From NCBI RefSeq assembly GCF_002872075.1, contig NZ_PGGU01000014.1, forward strand, positions 39,185 to 103,184: a DNA stretch of 64,000 nt, written 5' to 3'. Positions 41,696 through 50,347 of the stretch are shown piece after piece. The notes beneath the pieces are model-generated. The model searched no databases and had not been told where the DNA came from. It saw only the letters and a list, made by a program, of their open reading frames with translations. The stretch is from Microbacterium aurantiacum (lineage in GTDB: Bacteria; Actinomycetota; Actinomycetes; Actinomycetales; Microbacteriaceae). The first letter of the stretch is position 1. Every line of letters starts with the position of its first letter. The position numbers and the translations under genes were made by a program.

Positions 41696-43135
41696 CTAGG
41701 AGATGTTGACGAGATGCATCGCCCGGGTGGCATCGGTGATGCTCCCCGACAGCGACGGGTAGGCCGCGAACACGCGGGAGACCTGATCGACGTTGAGCCG
41801 CCGCTCGACGGCCAGCGCGATCGGGAAGATGAGCTCAGATGCCTTCGGCGCCACGATCACGCCGCCGATCACAGTGCCGGAGCCCTTGCGGGCGATGATC
41901 TTGACGAAGCCGTCCTTGATGCCCATCATCTTCGCCCGCGGGTTGGCTGCCAGGGGCAGTTTGTAGACGATGCCGTCGGCGGCGCCGTCCTCGACGTCCT
42001 TCTCTGAGAAGCCGACCGTCGCGATCTCGGGGGCCGTGAAGATGTTCGAGGTGATCTTGCGCAGCTCGAGCGGGATGACGATGTCGCCGAGCGCGTGGAA
42101 CACCGCCGTGCGCCCCTGCATCGCTGCCACCGAGGCCAAGGGGAAGAAGTTCGTGCAGTCGCCCACTGCGTAGACGTTGGGCACCGAGGTGCGGGCGACG
42201 CGGTTGACCCGCACGTGGCCGGACTCGTCGAGTTCGACTCCCGCCTCCTCGAGGCCGATCCCCGCCGTGTTCGGAATCGAGCCGACCGCCATCAGGCAGT
42301 GGCTGCCCTCGACGGTGCGTCCGTCCGACAGCGTCACCAGCACGCCCGTCGCAGTGGTCTCGACGCTGTCGGCACGGGACTTCGAGAGAACCGTCATCCC
42401 GCCGCGCTTGAAGACCTTCTCCAGCACACGGGCGGCGTCCTGATCCTCACCGGGGAGCACCTGGTCGCGGCTGGAGACGAGGGTGACCTTCGCCCCGAGG
42501 TTCATGTAGGCGGAGGCGAATTCGGCTCCGGTGACACCCGAGCCGACAACGATGAGGTGCTCGGGCAGCGCCTTCATGTCGTACAGCTGCGTCCACGTGA
42601 GGATGCGCTTGCCGTCGGGTTTGGCCGAGTCGAGTTCGCGCGGCGAGGCGCCGACGGAGATCACGAGGGTGTCGGCCTCGACACGATCGAAGTCCGTGCC
42701 ACCGGGGCCGGTGGAGACGACGAGCGCGGTCGGGCCCTCGAGGCGGCCGTGGCCGGAGAGGATGCGGACACCGGCCTCCAGCAGGGTGTTGCGCATATCC
42801 TCCGACTGCTGGCCGGCGAGAGCCAGCAGGCGCTTGTTCACCGCGGCCAGGTTGATGGCGATCTCCGGCTTGAGCGGCTTTCCGTTCTCGCCCTTCGCGT
42901 AGAACTGCACGCCCAGGTCGCTCGCCTCGGAGATCGCGACGGCGGCGTCTGCCGTGGCGATCAGGCTCTTCGAGGGAACGACATCGGTCAGCACCGCGGA
43001 TCCGCCGACGCCGACACGCTCCACCAGGGTCACCTCGGCTCCGAGCTGAGCGGCTGCGAGAGCCGCCTCGTAACCGCCGGGACCGCCGCCGAGAACGGCG
43101 ACGCGCTGAGTGCGCTCGAATGTGGTGGAAGACAT
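41696..43135 (-). CDS. NAD(P)H-quinone dehydrogenase, LpdA-like flavoprotein
   Basis: A 479-residue FAD-dependent pyridine nucleotide oxidoreductase. It has the FAD motif VLGGGPGGYEAALAA (14-28), NAD motif VVGSGVTGAEFASAY, second FAD motif VPNVYAVGDCTNFFPL and a C-terminal dimer domain. The redox disulfide of lipoamide dehydrogenase is absent: the segment reads GGSAVLTDVVPSKSLIA (44-60) where GGTCLNVGCIPSK is usual. This matches mycobacterial Rv3303c (LpdA), a quinone reductase, so lipoamide activity is not expected. Two starts are close, 43135 (MSSTTF) and 43144 (MGSMSS); neither has a decisive signal. It is divergent from punA and converges with the carboxylase gene. Confidence 0.9.
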   Translation of the reverse strand: MSSTTFERTQRVAVLGGGPGGYEAALAAAQLGAEVTLVERVGVGGSAVLTDVVPSKSLIATADAAVAISEASDLGVQFYAKGENGKPLKPEIAINLAAVNKRLLALAGQQSEDMRNTLLEAGVRILSGHGRLEGPTALVVSTGPGGTDFDRVEADTLVISVGASPRELDSAKPDGKRILTWTQLYDMKALPEHLIVVGSGVTGAEFASAYMNLGAKVTLVSSRDQVLPGEDQDAARVLEKVFKRGGMTVLSKSRADSVETTATGVLVTLSDGRTVEGSHCLMAVGSIPNTAGIGLEEAGVELDESGHVRVNRVARTSVPNVYAVGDCTNFFPLASVAAMQGRTAVFHALGDIVIPLELRKITSNIFTAPEIATVGFSEKDVEDGAADGIVYKLPLAANPRAKMMGIKDGFVKIIARKGSGTVIGGVIVAPKASELIFPIALAVERRLNVDQVSRVFAAYPSLSGSITDATRAMHLVNIS

Positions 43136-43180
43136 GCTTCCCATTCTTCCGCAATCCTGGCCCGCAAGCCCGCAGCTTCC

Positions 43181-43186
43181 TAGAGT
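43181..43186 (+). promoter_or_regulatory. Predicted -10 box of punA
   Basis: TAGAGT lies 6 nt before the ATG at 43193. Confidence 0.5.
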
Positions 43187-43192
43187 GGGTCC

Positions 43193-44026
43193 ATGCCCGA
43201 AACACACAGCAACCCTCTCGACGACCCGAGCGCGAACCCGTTCGAGGTCGCCGCCCTCGCCGCAGCCGACATCGCGCGGCTGAGCGGCGTCGAGAAGCAC
43301 GACATCGCCCTCACCCTCGGCAGCGGCTGGGGCAAGGCGGCCGACATTATCGGCGAGACCGTCGCCACCCTCCCCGCGACCGAGGTCACCGGATTCTCGA
43401 AGCCCGCCCTGGAAGGTCACGTCGGCACCCTGCGCAGCATCCGCACCCCCGATGGCAAGCACGTGCTCGTGATCGGCGCCCGCACGCACTACTACGAGAG
43501 CCACGGCGTGCGGCGGGTCGTGCACAGCGTGCGCACCGCTGCCGCCACCGGCGCGAAGACGATGGTGCTGACGAACGGCGCCGGCGGCATCCGCGAGAGC
43601 TGGAAGCCCGGCCAGCCCGTGCTGATCAGCGACCACATCAACCTCACCGCGGATTCCCCCCTGGAGGGCGCGACCTTCATCGATCTCACCGACCTGTACT
43701 CGAAGCGCCTGCGCGACATCGCCCGCACCGTCGACCCGACGCTCGACGAGGGCGTGTATTGCCAGTTCCGCGGCCCGCACTACGAGACGCCGGCCGAGGT
43801 GCAGATGGCGAAGGCAATCGGCGGCCACATCGTCGGCATGTCGACCGCTCTCGAGGCGATCGCCGCGCGCGAGGCGGGGATGGAGATCCTCGGATTCTCG
43901 CTCATCACGAACCTGGCGGCGGGTATCCAGCAGACGCCGCTCAGCCACGCCGAGGTCATCGAGGCCGGACGCGAGGCCGAGCCGGTGATCTCCGCGCTCC
44001 TGGCCCGCGTGGTGGAGGCCCTGTGA
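43193..44026 (+). CDS. punA: Purine nucleoside phosphorylase
   Basis: A 277-residue type I (trimeric) PNP that cleaves inosine, guanosine and their deoxy forms with phosphate. Motifs are ALTLGSGWGKAADII (phosphate loop), GARTHYYESHGV, MVLTNGAGGIRESWKPGQPV, VYCQFRGPHYETPAEV, VGMSTALEAIAAREAGM and SLITNLAAGI. The start is supported by a TAGAGT box 6 nt upstream. Its stop overlaps the phosphohexomutase start by 4 bases. Such coupling fits conversion of ribose-1-phosphate to ribose-5-phosphate by a phosphomutase, so the partner could be a phosphopentomutase-like enzyme. Confidence 0.94.
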   Translation: MPETHSNPLDDPSANPFEVAALAAADIARLSGVEKHDIALTLGSGWGKAADIIGETVATLPATEVTGFSKPALEGHVGTLRSIRTPDGKHVLVIGARTHYYESHGVRRVVHSVRTAAATGAKTMVLTNGAGGIRESWKPGQPVLISDHINLTADSPLEGATFIDLTDLYSKRLRDIARTVDPTLDEGVYCQFRGPHYETPAEVQMAKAIGGHIVGMSTALEAIAAREAGMEILGFSLITNLAAGIQQTPLSHAEVIEAGREAEPVISALLARVVEAL

Positions 44027-45693
44027 ACGAGCAGCGCCTCGCCGAAGCCCGCGCCTGGATGCGGCAGGACCCCGACCATGAGACGCGTGACGAGCTGGCC
44101 GCGATCGTCACGAAGGCGGCCGGCGGCGACCCGGCAGCCGCCGCCGACCTGGACGACCGGTTCCGCACCCGTCTCGCGTTCGGCACCGCCGGACTCCGCG
44201 GCGAGCTGGGCGCGGGCAGTAACCGGATGAACCGCGTGCTCGTCGCACAGGCCGCCGCCGGATTCGCATCGTATCTCCGCGAGCGCGCGCACGGCGGCAC
44301 GCCGACCGTGGTGATCGGCTACGACGGCCGTCGCAACTCGCGGGTCTTCGCGACCGATTCGGCCGAGTTGTTCGCCGGCGCCGGCCTCCGGGCGATCCTG
44401 CTGCCACGGCTGCTGCCGACGCCGGTGCTCGCGTTCGCGGTGCGGCATCTCGGCGCGGATGCCGGGGTGATGGTGACCGCGAGCCACAACCCGCCGAACG
44501 ACAACGGGTACAAGGTCTATCTCGGCGGCTCGGACCACGGTTCGCAGATCGTCGCCCCGGCCGACGCCGAGATCGCCGCGGCGATCCAGCAGGTGGCGGA
44601 TGCCGGGGATGTGGGTGCGCTCCCGCGGTCGACCGCCTACGAGACGGCCTCGGAGGACATCGTCACCGCCTATATCGAGGCCACGGCGGCGGTAGCCCCG
44701 GCGCCCACCGGAGGGACCGGGATGACCTGGGTGTACACGGCGATGCACGGGGTGGGGTGGGAGACGCTCTCCCGGATCCTCACCAGGGCCGGATACCCGC
44801 AGCCGGTCGTCGTGGGCGAGCAGCTGTCGCCCGACCCCACCTTCCGCACCGTCTCCTTCCCGAACCCGGAGGAGCCCGGAGCGATGGACCTCGCGTTCGA
44901 GCGGGCACGCCGCGCGAAAGCGGACTTCATCCTCGCGAACGACCCGGATGCCGACCGCCTGGCGGTGGCGATCCCCGACGCGTCCGCGGACGGCGGCTGG
45001 CGCCGGCTCACCGGCAACGAGGTCGGCCTGCTGCTCGGCTCGCGCGCCGCACGCGCCGCGGCCGGGAACCCCGAGGCCTCGCTGGCGTGCTCACTGGTCT
45101 CCTCCCCCGGCCTGGCGGCGGTCGCCGCCCACCACGGCCTCGGGTTCCATGAGACGCTCACCGGCTTCAAGTGGATCTCTCGTGCGCCCGGACTGGTCTT
45201 CGGATTCGAGGAGGCTCTCGGTTACCTGGTGAACCCCGAGACGGTGCGCGACAAGGACGGGATCTCGGCGGCGGTCGCGATCCTCGGTCTCGCCGCAGAG
45301 GCCCGAGGACGCGGCGCGACGCTGGCCACGCTGATCGCCGAACTCGGCGAGACGTATGGGCACTTCGCCAGCGGCCAGGTCTCGGTGCGGGTCGACGATT
45401 TGTCCGTCATCTCGAACGTGATGCTCTCGCTGCGCACGCTGCCGCCGGCGAGCATCGGATCGCACGCGATCGCGTCGGCGGAGGATCTGCTGCAGGCGGG
45501 CCCCGGCCAGGCATCCGGCGACGTGCTGAGGTACCGGATGCCGGACGGCTCGCGCGTCATCGTACGTCCGAGCGGCACCGAGCCGAAGCTCAAGGTGTAC
45601 CTCGACGCCCGCGCGGAGTCCGCGGAGCAGGCGTCGAAGGCGGTCGCCGACCTCGAGGCCGGCGTCCGCGCCCTGCTGGAGGAGCGCTCGTAA
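44023..45693 (+). CDS. Phosphohexomutase / phosphopentomutase (PGM-PMM family)
   Basis: A 556-residue alpha-D-phosphohexomutase superfamily enzyme. It begins with a short helical region and FGTAGLRGELGAGSNRMNRV. The phosphoserine is Ser154 in VMVTASHNPPNDNGYKVY, the metal loop is LANDPDADRLAVA, the sugar loop TGNEVGLLLG and GFEEALGYLV, and the phosphate loop IVRPSGTEPKLKVYL. Length of about 550 and linkage to a purine phosphorylase match PgmB/YbbT-type proteins that act on ribose-1-phosphate or glucose-1-phosphate. The substrate is not fixed by sequence alone. The GTG start overlaps the punA stop; the HPr-like gene follows after 4 bases. Confidence 0.9.
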   Translation: MNEQRLAEARAWMRQDPDHETRDELAAIVTKAAGGDPAAAADLDDRFRTRLAFGTAGLRGELGAGSNRMNRVLVAQAAAGFASYLRERAHGGTPTVVIGYDGRRNSRVFATDSAELFAGAGLRAILLPRLLPTPVLAFAVRHLGADAGVMVTASHNPPNDNGYKVYLGGSDHGSQIVAPADAEIAAAIQQVADAGDVGALPRSTAYETASEDIVTAYIEATAAVAPAPTGGTGMTWVYTAMHGVGWETLSRILTRAGYPQPVVVGEQLSPDPTFRTVSFPNPEEPGAMDLAFERARRAKADFILANDPDADRLAVAIPDASADGGWRRLTGNEVGLLLGSRAARAAAGNPEASLACSLVSSPGLAAVAAHHGLGFHETLTGFKWISRAPGLVFGFEEALGYLVNPETVRDKDGISAAVAILGLAAEARGRGATLATLIAELGETYGHFASGQVSVRVDDLSVISNVMLSLRTLPPASIGSHAIASAEDLLQAGPGQASGDVLRYRMPDGSRVIVRPSGTEPKLKVYLDARAESAEQASKAVADLEAGVRALLEERS

Positions 45694-45697
45694 CCCC

Positions 45698-45961
45698 ATG
45701 CCGAGCCGACAGGTGAAGATCAGCGCGCACAACGGCGCGCACGCTCGTCCGGTCGCCGAGCTCGTCCGGGTGGTGCAGGCCCACGATCGGCCTGTCACCC
45801 TGCGGACCGCAGCGGGGGCGGTGGTCGATCTGAGCAGCGTGCTCGCCGTGATGGACCTCGCCCTCGCTCCCGGCGACGTCGTGGAGCTGGAGACCGCGGA
45901 TTCCGCCGAGGCCACCGCGGTGCTCGAGGCCCTGGCCGGAGTGCTCGACCCGCGGACGTGA
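45698..45961 (+). CDS. HPr-family phosphocarrier protein (second copy)
   Basis: An 87-residue HPr-like protein. The phospho-acceptor His15 lies in AHNGAHARPVAELV, and the later helix reads VVDLSSVLAVMDLALAPGD with a serine where the regulatory Ser46 of HPr lies. It is directly behind the mutase gene (4 bases) and ends 6 bases from the convergent mtlR-type regulator. A second, more canonical HPr is inside the mannitol operon. This copy may serve another PTS or a regulatory route; no separate kinase or EI gene lies with it. Confidence 0.85.
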   Translation: MPSRQVKISAHNGAHARPVAELVRVVQAHDRPVTLRTAAGAVVDLSSVLAVMDLALAPGDVVELETADSAEATAVLEALAGVLDPRT

Positions 45962-45967
45962 GCCGGC

Positions 45968-47890
45968 TCAGCCGTCGATGACGGCGACGAGCTCGTCGAG
46001 GAACGACTCGAAGGTCGCTCCTCGGCGCACGATCCTCTGCACGCTGTCCTTCTCGCTGAAGACCTCGACGAACTGCTCGAACACGGTCTGGAATGCGGCC
46101 CGGTCGTCCTCGCTGAAGGCGGCGAGCGCGACCACGCGCACGCGGCCCTCTCCCCACGCCGCCGAGCCATCGGCGACGCCGATGGCGATGGCCGTCCTGC
46201 TCGCGGTCATCTGCAGGGCGTGCGGCACGGCGAGGGCATCCGTGAACGCGGTCGATGACATCTGCTCCCGCAGGATGGTGTTCTCGATGTAGTCGTCGCC
46301 GATCAGCCCCGCTCTGACGAGGCGAGCCCCCAGGAGGCGGATGATCGCCTCCTCGCCCTCGTCGGGGAGCGGATAGACGTAGGCGTCGGCGTGGAAGTAG
46401 CGGGCGAGCTCGCCCCGGAGCCGCGTGAGGCGGCGCCCGCGTCGGACACGGCCGGCCGCCTGCTGGATGCGATCGACGTCCGCGTCACTCAGGAAGGGCT
46501 GGATGCGCACGAAACGATCGGCCGCGAGGCCCGGCTCGATCGTGCTGAGCACGAGGTCGGTGTCGAGCGAAGGCCAGTCCGGGTCGACGTTCGTGACGAC
46601 GCTGGTGACCTCGATCGCCGAACCGAGCGAGCGGTCCACGCTCGAGCGCAGCAGCTCCTGCAGCTCGTGATATCCCGGGCACACGATGGTCGCCGTGAGG
46701 ATCGACTCGCCTTTCCGGCTCCTCTCCAGACGCCCGCCGACGTGCATGGCGATATAGGCGATCTCATCGTCGTGGATCGGCGTGCCCAGGCGGTCGTGCA
46801 GGCCGCTGGCGATCGAGACGGCGACCTCGAAGATCATCGGGTACGAGGTCTTCAGCGACCGGGTGAGCGGGTTGCGGGTCAGCGCGCTCTCCTCGGCACG
46901 CCGCAGCAGGTTCTGCACGTGCAGGGCCAGCCGCAGCACGAAGGCCTCATCGACGAGATCGACCTGGTAGTCGTCGGCTGCCCGCATGATCTCCGCCCGA
47001 ACGGCGGCCTCCACCGCGGGATCGACGCCGCTGCGGGCGACCTCCCTCGTCGCATCCTCCCCCGGGGCGACGATGCGCGTGAGCACGAGGGATGCGAGAT
47101 GGTCGCTGTCGCCCTCGCCGAGGGAGACGCCGAAGTGCTCGCCGGCGAGCCGGGCGATCACCGCCCCGACCCTCGGGATCTCCTCCCGGACGCTGGCGGG
47201 ACCAGCCTCCAGGGCGTGCCCTGCGGCGACGCGGTCCGCCGCGATCGCCACGTGCAGCAGCACGTCCGAGATCGCGAGCTCGTTCACGTAGTAGCCGAGA
47301 CCGCCCAGCTCGCGCACCAGAGCCGACTTGAACGGTCCGACGGCGTGCGCGGCGACGGCGTTGCCGGCGAGAGCACGCCGGAACGTCTCGGGGTGGAACG
47401 AGGCGGCATCCATCTCGTCGTGCGCGAGCCGGCTGAGCAGACGTCGCTGCGCCGCCTCATTCCCTCGGAGCCGCACGGTCTCACGGTCGCGCTCCAGCGT
47501 GAGGTCGGTGCCGTCGAGGAGGGCGCGCACCCTCGCCAGGTCAGCCTCGAGCGTGGCCTCGCTCACGTGCAGTTCCTCGGCCATCGCGAAGACGTCGATG
47601 CCGGCCGGCACATCGAGCAGCGTGCGCACCAGGGCATGCATCCGATCCCGCGGCGCCGAATCGCTCGACTGGCGCGCGCGCAGGGCGCCCCTCGCCCCGG
47701 GGCCGGCGCGATACCCGGCCGGGCCGGACTCGACGGCGTCGGCGTCACGGGTCCGGGCGTTCAGCGCCGACACGTAGGAGCGGATGCTGCGCGGCGTGAC
47801 GCCCAGCAGATCGGCGAGGCTTCCGGCTGTCGCCCAGGTCTCCTGGCGCAGCAAAGACGAGAGCAGCTGGTCCTGACGCTGTCGCGACAT
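45968..47890 (-). CDS. mtlR: PRD-containing transcriptional regulator, MtlR-like
   Basis: A 640-residue PTS-controlled activator. The order is N-terminal HTH (about 5-60: LADLLGVTPRSIRSYVSAL), a second HTH (about 95-145), PRD1 (about 165-265), PRD2 (about 285-390; HDDEIAYIAMHVGGRLE with conserved His), an EIIB-like domain with Cys in ATIVCPGYHELQELL, and an EIIA-like domain with His in ALAVPHALQM. Phosphorylation by HPr and EII proteins is expected to set its activity. It is divergent from the mannitol operon, so that operon is the presumed target. The ATG at 47890 is preferred over 47923 because it starts at the HTH. Confidence 0.9.
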   Translation of the reverse strand: MSRQRQDQLLSSLLRQETWATAGSLADLLGVTPRSIRSYVSALNARTRDADAVESGPAGYRAGPGARGALRARQSSDSAPRDRMHALVRTLLDVPAGIDVFAMAEELHVSEATLEADLARVRALLDGTDLTLERDRETVRLRGNEAAQRRLLSRLAHDEMDAASFHPETFRRALAGNAVAAHAVGPFKSALVRELGGLGYYVNELAISDVLLHVAIAADRVAAGHALEAGPASVREEIPRVGAVIARLAGEHFGVSLGEGDSDHLASLVLTRIVAPGEDATREVARSGVDPAVEAAVRAEIMRAADDYQVDLVDEAFVLRLALHVQNLLRRAEESALTRNPLTRSLKTSYPMIFEVAVSIASGLHDRLGTPIHDDEIAYIAMHVGGRLERSRKGESILTATIVCPGYHELQELLRSSVDRSLGSAIEVTSVVTNVDPDWPSLDTDLVLSTIEPGLAADRFVRIQPFLSDADVDRIQQAAGRVRRGRRLTRLRGELARYFHADAYVYPLPDEGEEAIIRLLGARLVRAGLIGDDYIENTILREQMSSTAFTDALAVPHALQMTASRTAIAIGVADGSAAWGEGRVRVVALAAFSEDDRAAFQTVFEQFVEVFSEKDSVQRIVRRGATFESFLDELVAVIDG

Positions 47891-47925
47891 GATCCCTCCT
47901 GCTCCCTCACGTGCTGACCGCACTG

Positions 47926-47996
47926 TCCTGACGTGCCTCCATGATGTCAGGAAGCCCGCCTGCCCGGGGCTGAGGCCGGATTCCGCAGGGGCGGAA
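47926..47996. promoter_or_regulatory. Two inverted repeats in the mtlR / PTS divergent region
   Basis: TCCTGAC (47926-47932) and GTCAGGA (47946-47952) are complementary. TTCCGC (47981-47986) and GCGGAA (47991-47996) form a second, tighter palindrome. Both lie between the divergent start codons at 47890 and 48058 and are candidate binding sites of MtlR. Confidence 0.45.
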
Positions 47997-48057
47997 AGGA
48001 TCCTGTTGGCGCAGGGTCGGCCCCGCTTCCCAGACTGTTCTCAGGAAGGTGGCATCG

Positions 48058-48375
48058 ATGAAGATCCTCGTGGTGTGCGGCGCCGGCGCGTCGAGCACGT
48101 TCGTCGCTCAGCGGCTCCGGCGCGCGGCATCCGCCGCCGGCCTCGACTGGGAGGCTTCCGCCGGAGTGGAGCACTCCGTACTCGAAGGCGGCCATGACCT
48201 CGTTCTCGTCGGCCCGCACCTCGCCGACCGCATCTCCGCTCTCCGCGACCGCGTGAGCGCCCCCGTCGTCCTCCTTCCCGCCGATGTCTTCGCCGATCGC
48301 GACGGCGTGCGCACGCTCGCCATCGCCCGGTCGGCCATCGCCGACGCCAGGAACACCCCGAAAGGAACACCATGA
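48058..48375 (+). CDS. PTS EIIB component, lactose/cellobiose-like
   Basis: A 105-residue phosphotransfer protein. It starts MKILVVCGAGASSTFVAQRL, with Cys7 as the phosphorylated residue in the P-loop typical of lactose/cellobiose-type EIIB. The rest (HDLVLVGPHLADRISALRD, then VVLLPADVFADRDGV) fits the small EIIB fold. No EIIC or EIIA of the lactose family is in the window; the operon's sugar transporter is of the mannitol type with its own EIIB domain. It may therefore be an orphan or regulatory EIIB. The start at 48058 has AGGAAGG about 8 nt upstream. It overlaps ptsH by 4 bases. Confidence 0.82.
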   Translation: MKILVVCGAGASSTFVAQRLRRAASAAGLDWEASAGVEHSVLEGGHDLVLVGPHLADRISALRDRVSAPVVLLPADVFADRDGVRTLAIARSAIADARNTPKGTP

Positions 48376-48653
48376 CCGCAACACGCACCGTCCGGATCGG
48401 CTCCTCCCACGGACTGCACGCCCGGCCTGCGAAACTCTTCGCCCAGGCCGCGAAGGACGCGGGGATTCCGGTGACCATCGCCAAGGACTCGGGCAAGGCC
48501 GTCAACGCCGCCAGCATCCTCGGGGTGATCTCGCTGGCCGTCGAGCACGGCGACTACGTCACCCTGACCGCCGACGGCGATGGCGCAGAAGGCGTGCTGG
48601 ACACCCTCACGGAGCTCCTCACCACCGACCACGACCAGGCCGTGGCCGAATGA
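48372..48653 (+). CDS. ptsH: Phosphocarrier protein HPr
   Basis: A 93-residue HPr. The phospho-acceptor is His16 in GSSHGLHARPAKLFAQAA. The second motif AVNAASILGVISLAVEHGD carries a serine at the position of the regulatory Ser46. A short acidic tail (TTDHDQAVAE) follows. It receives phosphate from EI, encoded next, and passes it to MtlF/MtlA. Both flanks are overlapping start/stop codons. Confidence 0.95.
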   Translation: MTATRTVRIGSSHGLHARPAKLFAQAAKDAGIPVTIAKDSGKAVNAASILGVISLAVEHGDYVTLTADGDGAEGVLDTLTELLTTDHDQAVAE

Positions 48654-50347
48654 GCGAACTGCGAGGCGTCGGTATCGGCCTGGGCGTCGCCCAGGGCCCC
48701 GTGGTGCGGATGGCGGAAGCTCTGCCCGCGCCGGCCGACGTGCCGAGCACGCTCGGCGCGGAAACGGAACGCGCCAGGGCGAGGGATGCCGTCACGACCG
48801 TGGCCCGAGAGCTCAACGAGCGCGGCGAGACCGCCGGCGGCTCCGCCCGGGAGGTGCTCGAGGCGCAGGCGATGATCGCGGAGGACCCCACGCTCCAGGA
48901 CGAGGTCGACAGCCGCATCGATGCGGGAGCGACCGCCGAACGGGCCGTGCACGACGCCTTCGCCGGTTTCCGGGCGACCCTGGAGGCTGTCGGCGGCTAT
49001 CTCGGCGAGCGCGCCGCCGACCTCGACGACATCGCGCAGCGCGTGCTCGCGCAGCTGCGCGGGGTGACGGCGCCCGGCGTCCCAGACCCCGGGTATCCGT
49101 TCGTCCTGGTCGCGCGGGACCTCGCACCTGCCGACACCGCGCTTCTGAAGCTGGATCAGGTCCTCGCGCTAGTGACCTGCGACGGAGGCCCCACCTCGCA
49201 CACGGCGATCCTCGCCCGCGAGAAGGGCATCGTCGCGATCGTCGGCGCCGCGGACGCCGCTCATCTGCGGGACGGCAGCACGGTGATCGTCGATGCGGCT
49301 GCCGGTGTCGTCACGGTCGATCCCTCCGAGGCGGAGCGCGCGCGGGCTGCGGAACGGGCGAGTTCCCGTCGCTCGGCCGAATCGCTCCCGCTCACCCCCG
49401 GCGCCCTGGCCGACGGTACTCCGGTCGCCCTTCTCGCGAACCTCGGGAAGCCCGCGGACGCCGCGGACGCGGTCGCCCGGGGAGCAGAAGGCGTAGGGCT
49501 CTTCCGCACCGAGTTCCTGTTCCTGGGGGCTTCCCAGGCGCCGACCATCGACCAGCAGCGCGAGTCCTACCGCGAGCTGCTGGCCGCATTTCCCGGCAAG
49601 AAGGTCGTCGTACGGATGCTGGACGCCGGCGCCGACAAACCCCTGGCGTTCCTCAACGACGCGCACGAGGAGAACCCCGCCCTGGGTCTGCGCGGACTGC
49701 GCGCCCTCCGCGCCAGCGAGGACATCCTGCGCGAACAGCTCACGGCGCTCGCCGAGGCCGATGCGATGACGGAAGCCGACCTCTGGGTGATGGCGCCGAT
49801 GGTGACCACAGTCGAGGAGACCGCCTACTTCACGACCCTCGCCCGGGAGTACGGGCTGCGGACGGCCGGGGTGATGGTCGAGGTCCCCGCCAGCGCCCTG
49901 CTCGCCGATCGGGTGCTCGCGCACGCGGACTTCGCATCCATCGGCACCAACGACCTGACGCAGTACACGATGGCCGCCGACCGGATGCTGGGTTCCGTGG
50001 CGGGCTTCCAGGACCCCTGGCATCCCGCCGTGCTCCGGCTCGTCCGGGAGGTCGGCGATGCCGGAGCACGTACCGGCAAGCCCGTCGGCATCTGCGGGGA
50101 GGCGGCCGCCGATCCGCTGCTGGCCGTCGTCCTGATCGGACTCGGCGCGACGAGCCTGTCGATGGCGCCGTCGGCCCTGGCTGACGTCCGCCAGGCGCTC
50201 TCCGAACGCACCCTCGACGAGGCAAGACACCTCGCCGGGATCGCGCTGGCCGCAGAAGATGCATCCGGTGCCCGCAACGCCGTGGCCTCCGCCGCGACCG
50301 CACTCCCCTCACACCAGAAGTCACACGAGAAAGAGACGACATCATGA
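48650..50347 (+). CDS. ptsI: PTS enzyme I
   Basis: The 565-residue first enzyme of the PTS, phosphorylated by PEP and donor to HPr. The N-terminal HPr-binding and swivelling domains run to about 240, with His184 in CDGGPTSHTAILAREKGI. The C-terminal PEP-binding barrel has GVGLFRTEFLFLG, RMLDAGADKPLAF, VMVEVPASALLADRVL, FASIGTNDLTQYTMAADR and the catalytic cysteine in VGICGEAAADP. It is in one operon with ptsH and mtlA, so the general PTS proteins are made together with the mannitol permease. Confidence 0.97.
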   Translation: MSELRGVGIGLGVAQGPVVRMAEALPAPADVPSTLGAETERARARDAVTTVARELNERGETAGGSAREVLEAQAMIAEDPTLQDEVDSRIDAGATAERAVHDAFAGFRATLEAVGGYLGERAADLDDIAQRVLAQLRGVTAPGVPDPGYPFVLVARDLAPADTALLKLDQVLALVTCDGGPTSHTAILAREKGIVAIVGAADAAHLRDGSTVIVDAAAGVVTVDPSEAERARAAERASSRRSAESLPLTPGALADGTPVALLANLGKPADAADAVARGAEGVGLFRTEFLFLGASQAPTIDQQRESYRELLAAFPGKKVVVRMLDAGADKPLAFLNDAHEENPALGLRGLRALRASEDILREQLTALAEADAMTEADLWVMAPMVTTVEETAYFTTLAREYGLRTAGVMVEVPASALLADRVLAHADFASIGTNDLTQYTMAADRMLGSVAGFQDPWHPAVLRLVREVGDAGARTGKPVGICGEAAADPLLAVVLIGLGATSLSMAPSALADVRQALSERTLDEARHLAGIALAAEDASGARNAVASAATALPSHQKSHEKETTS

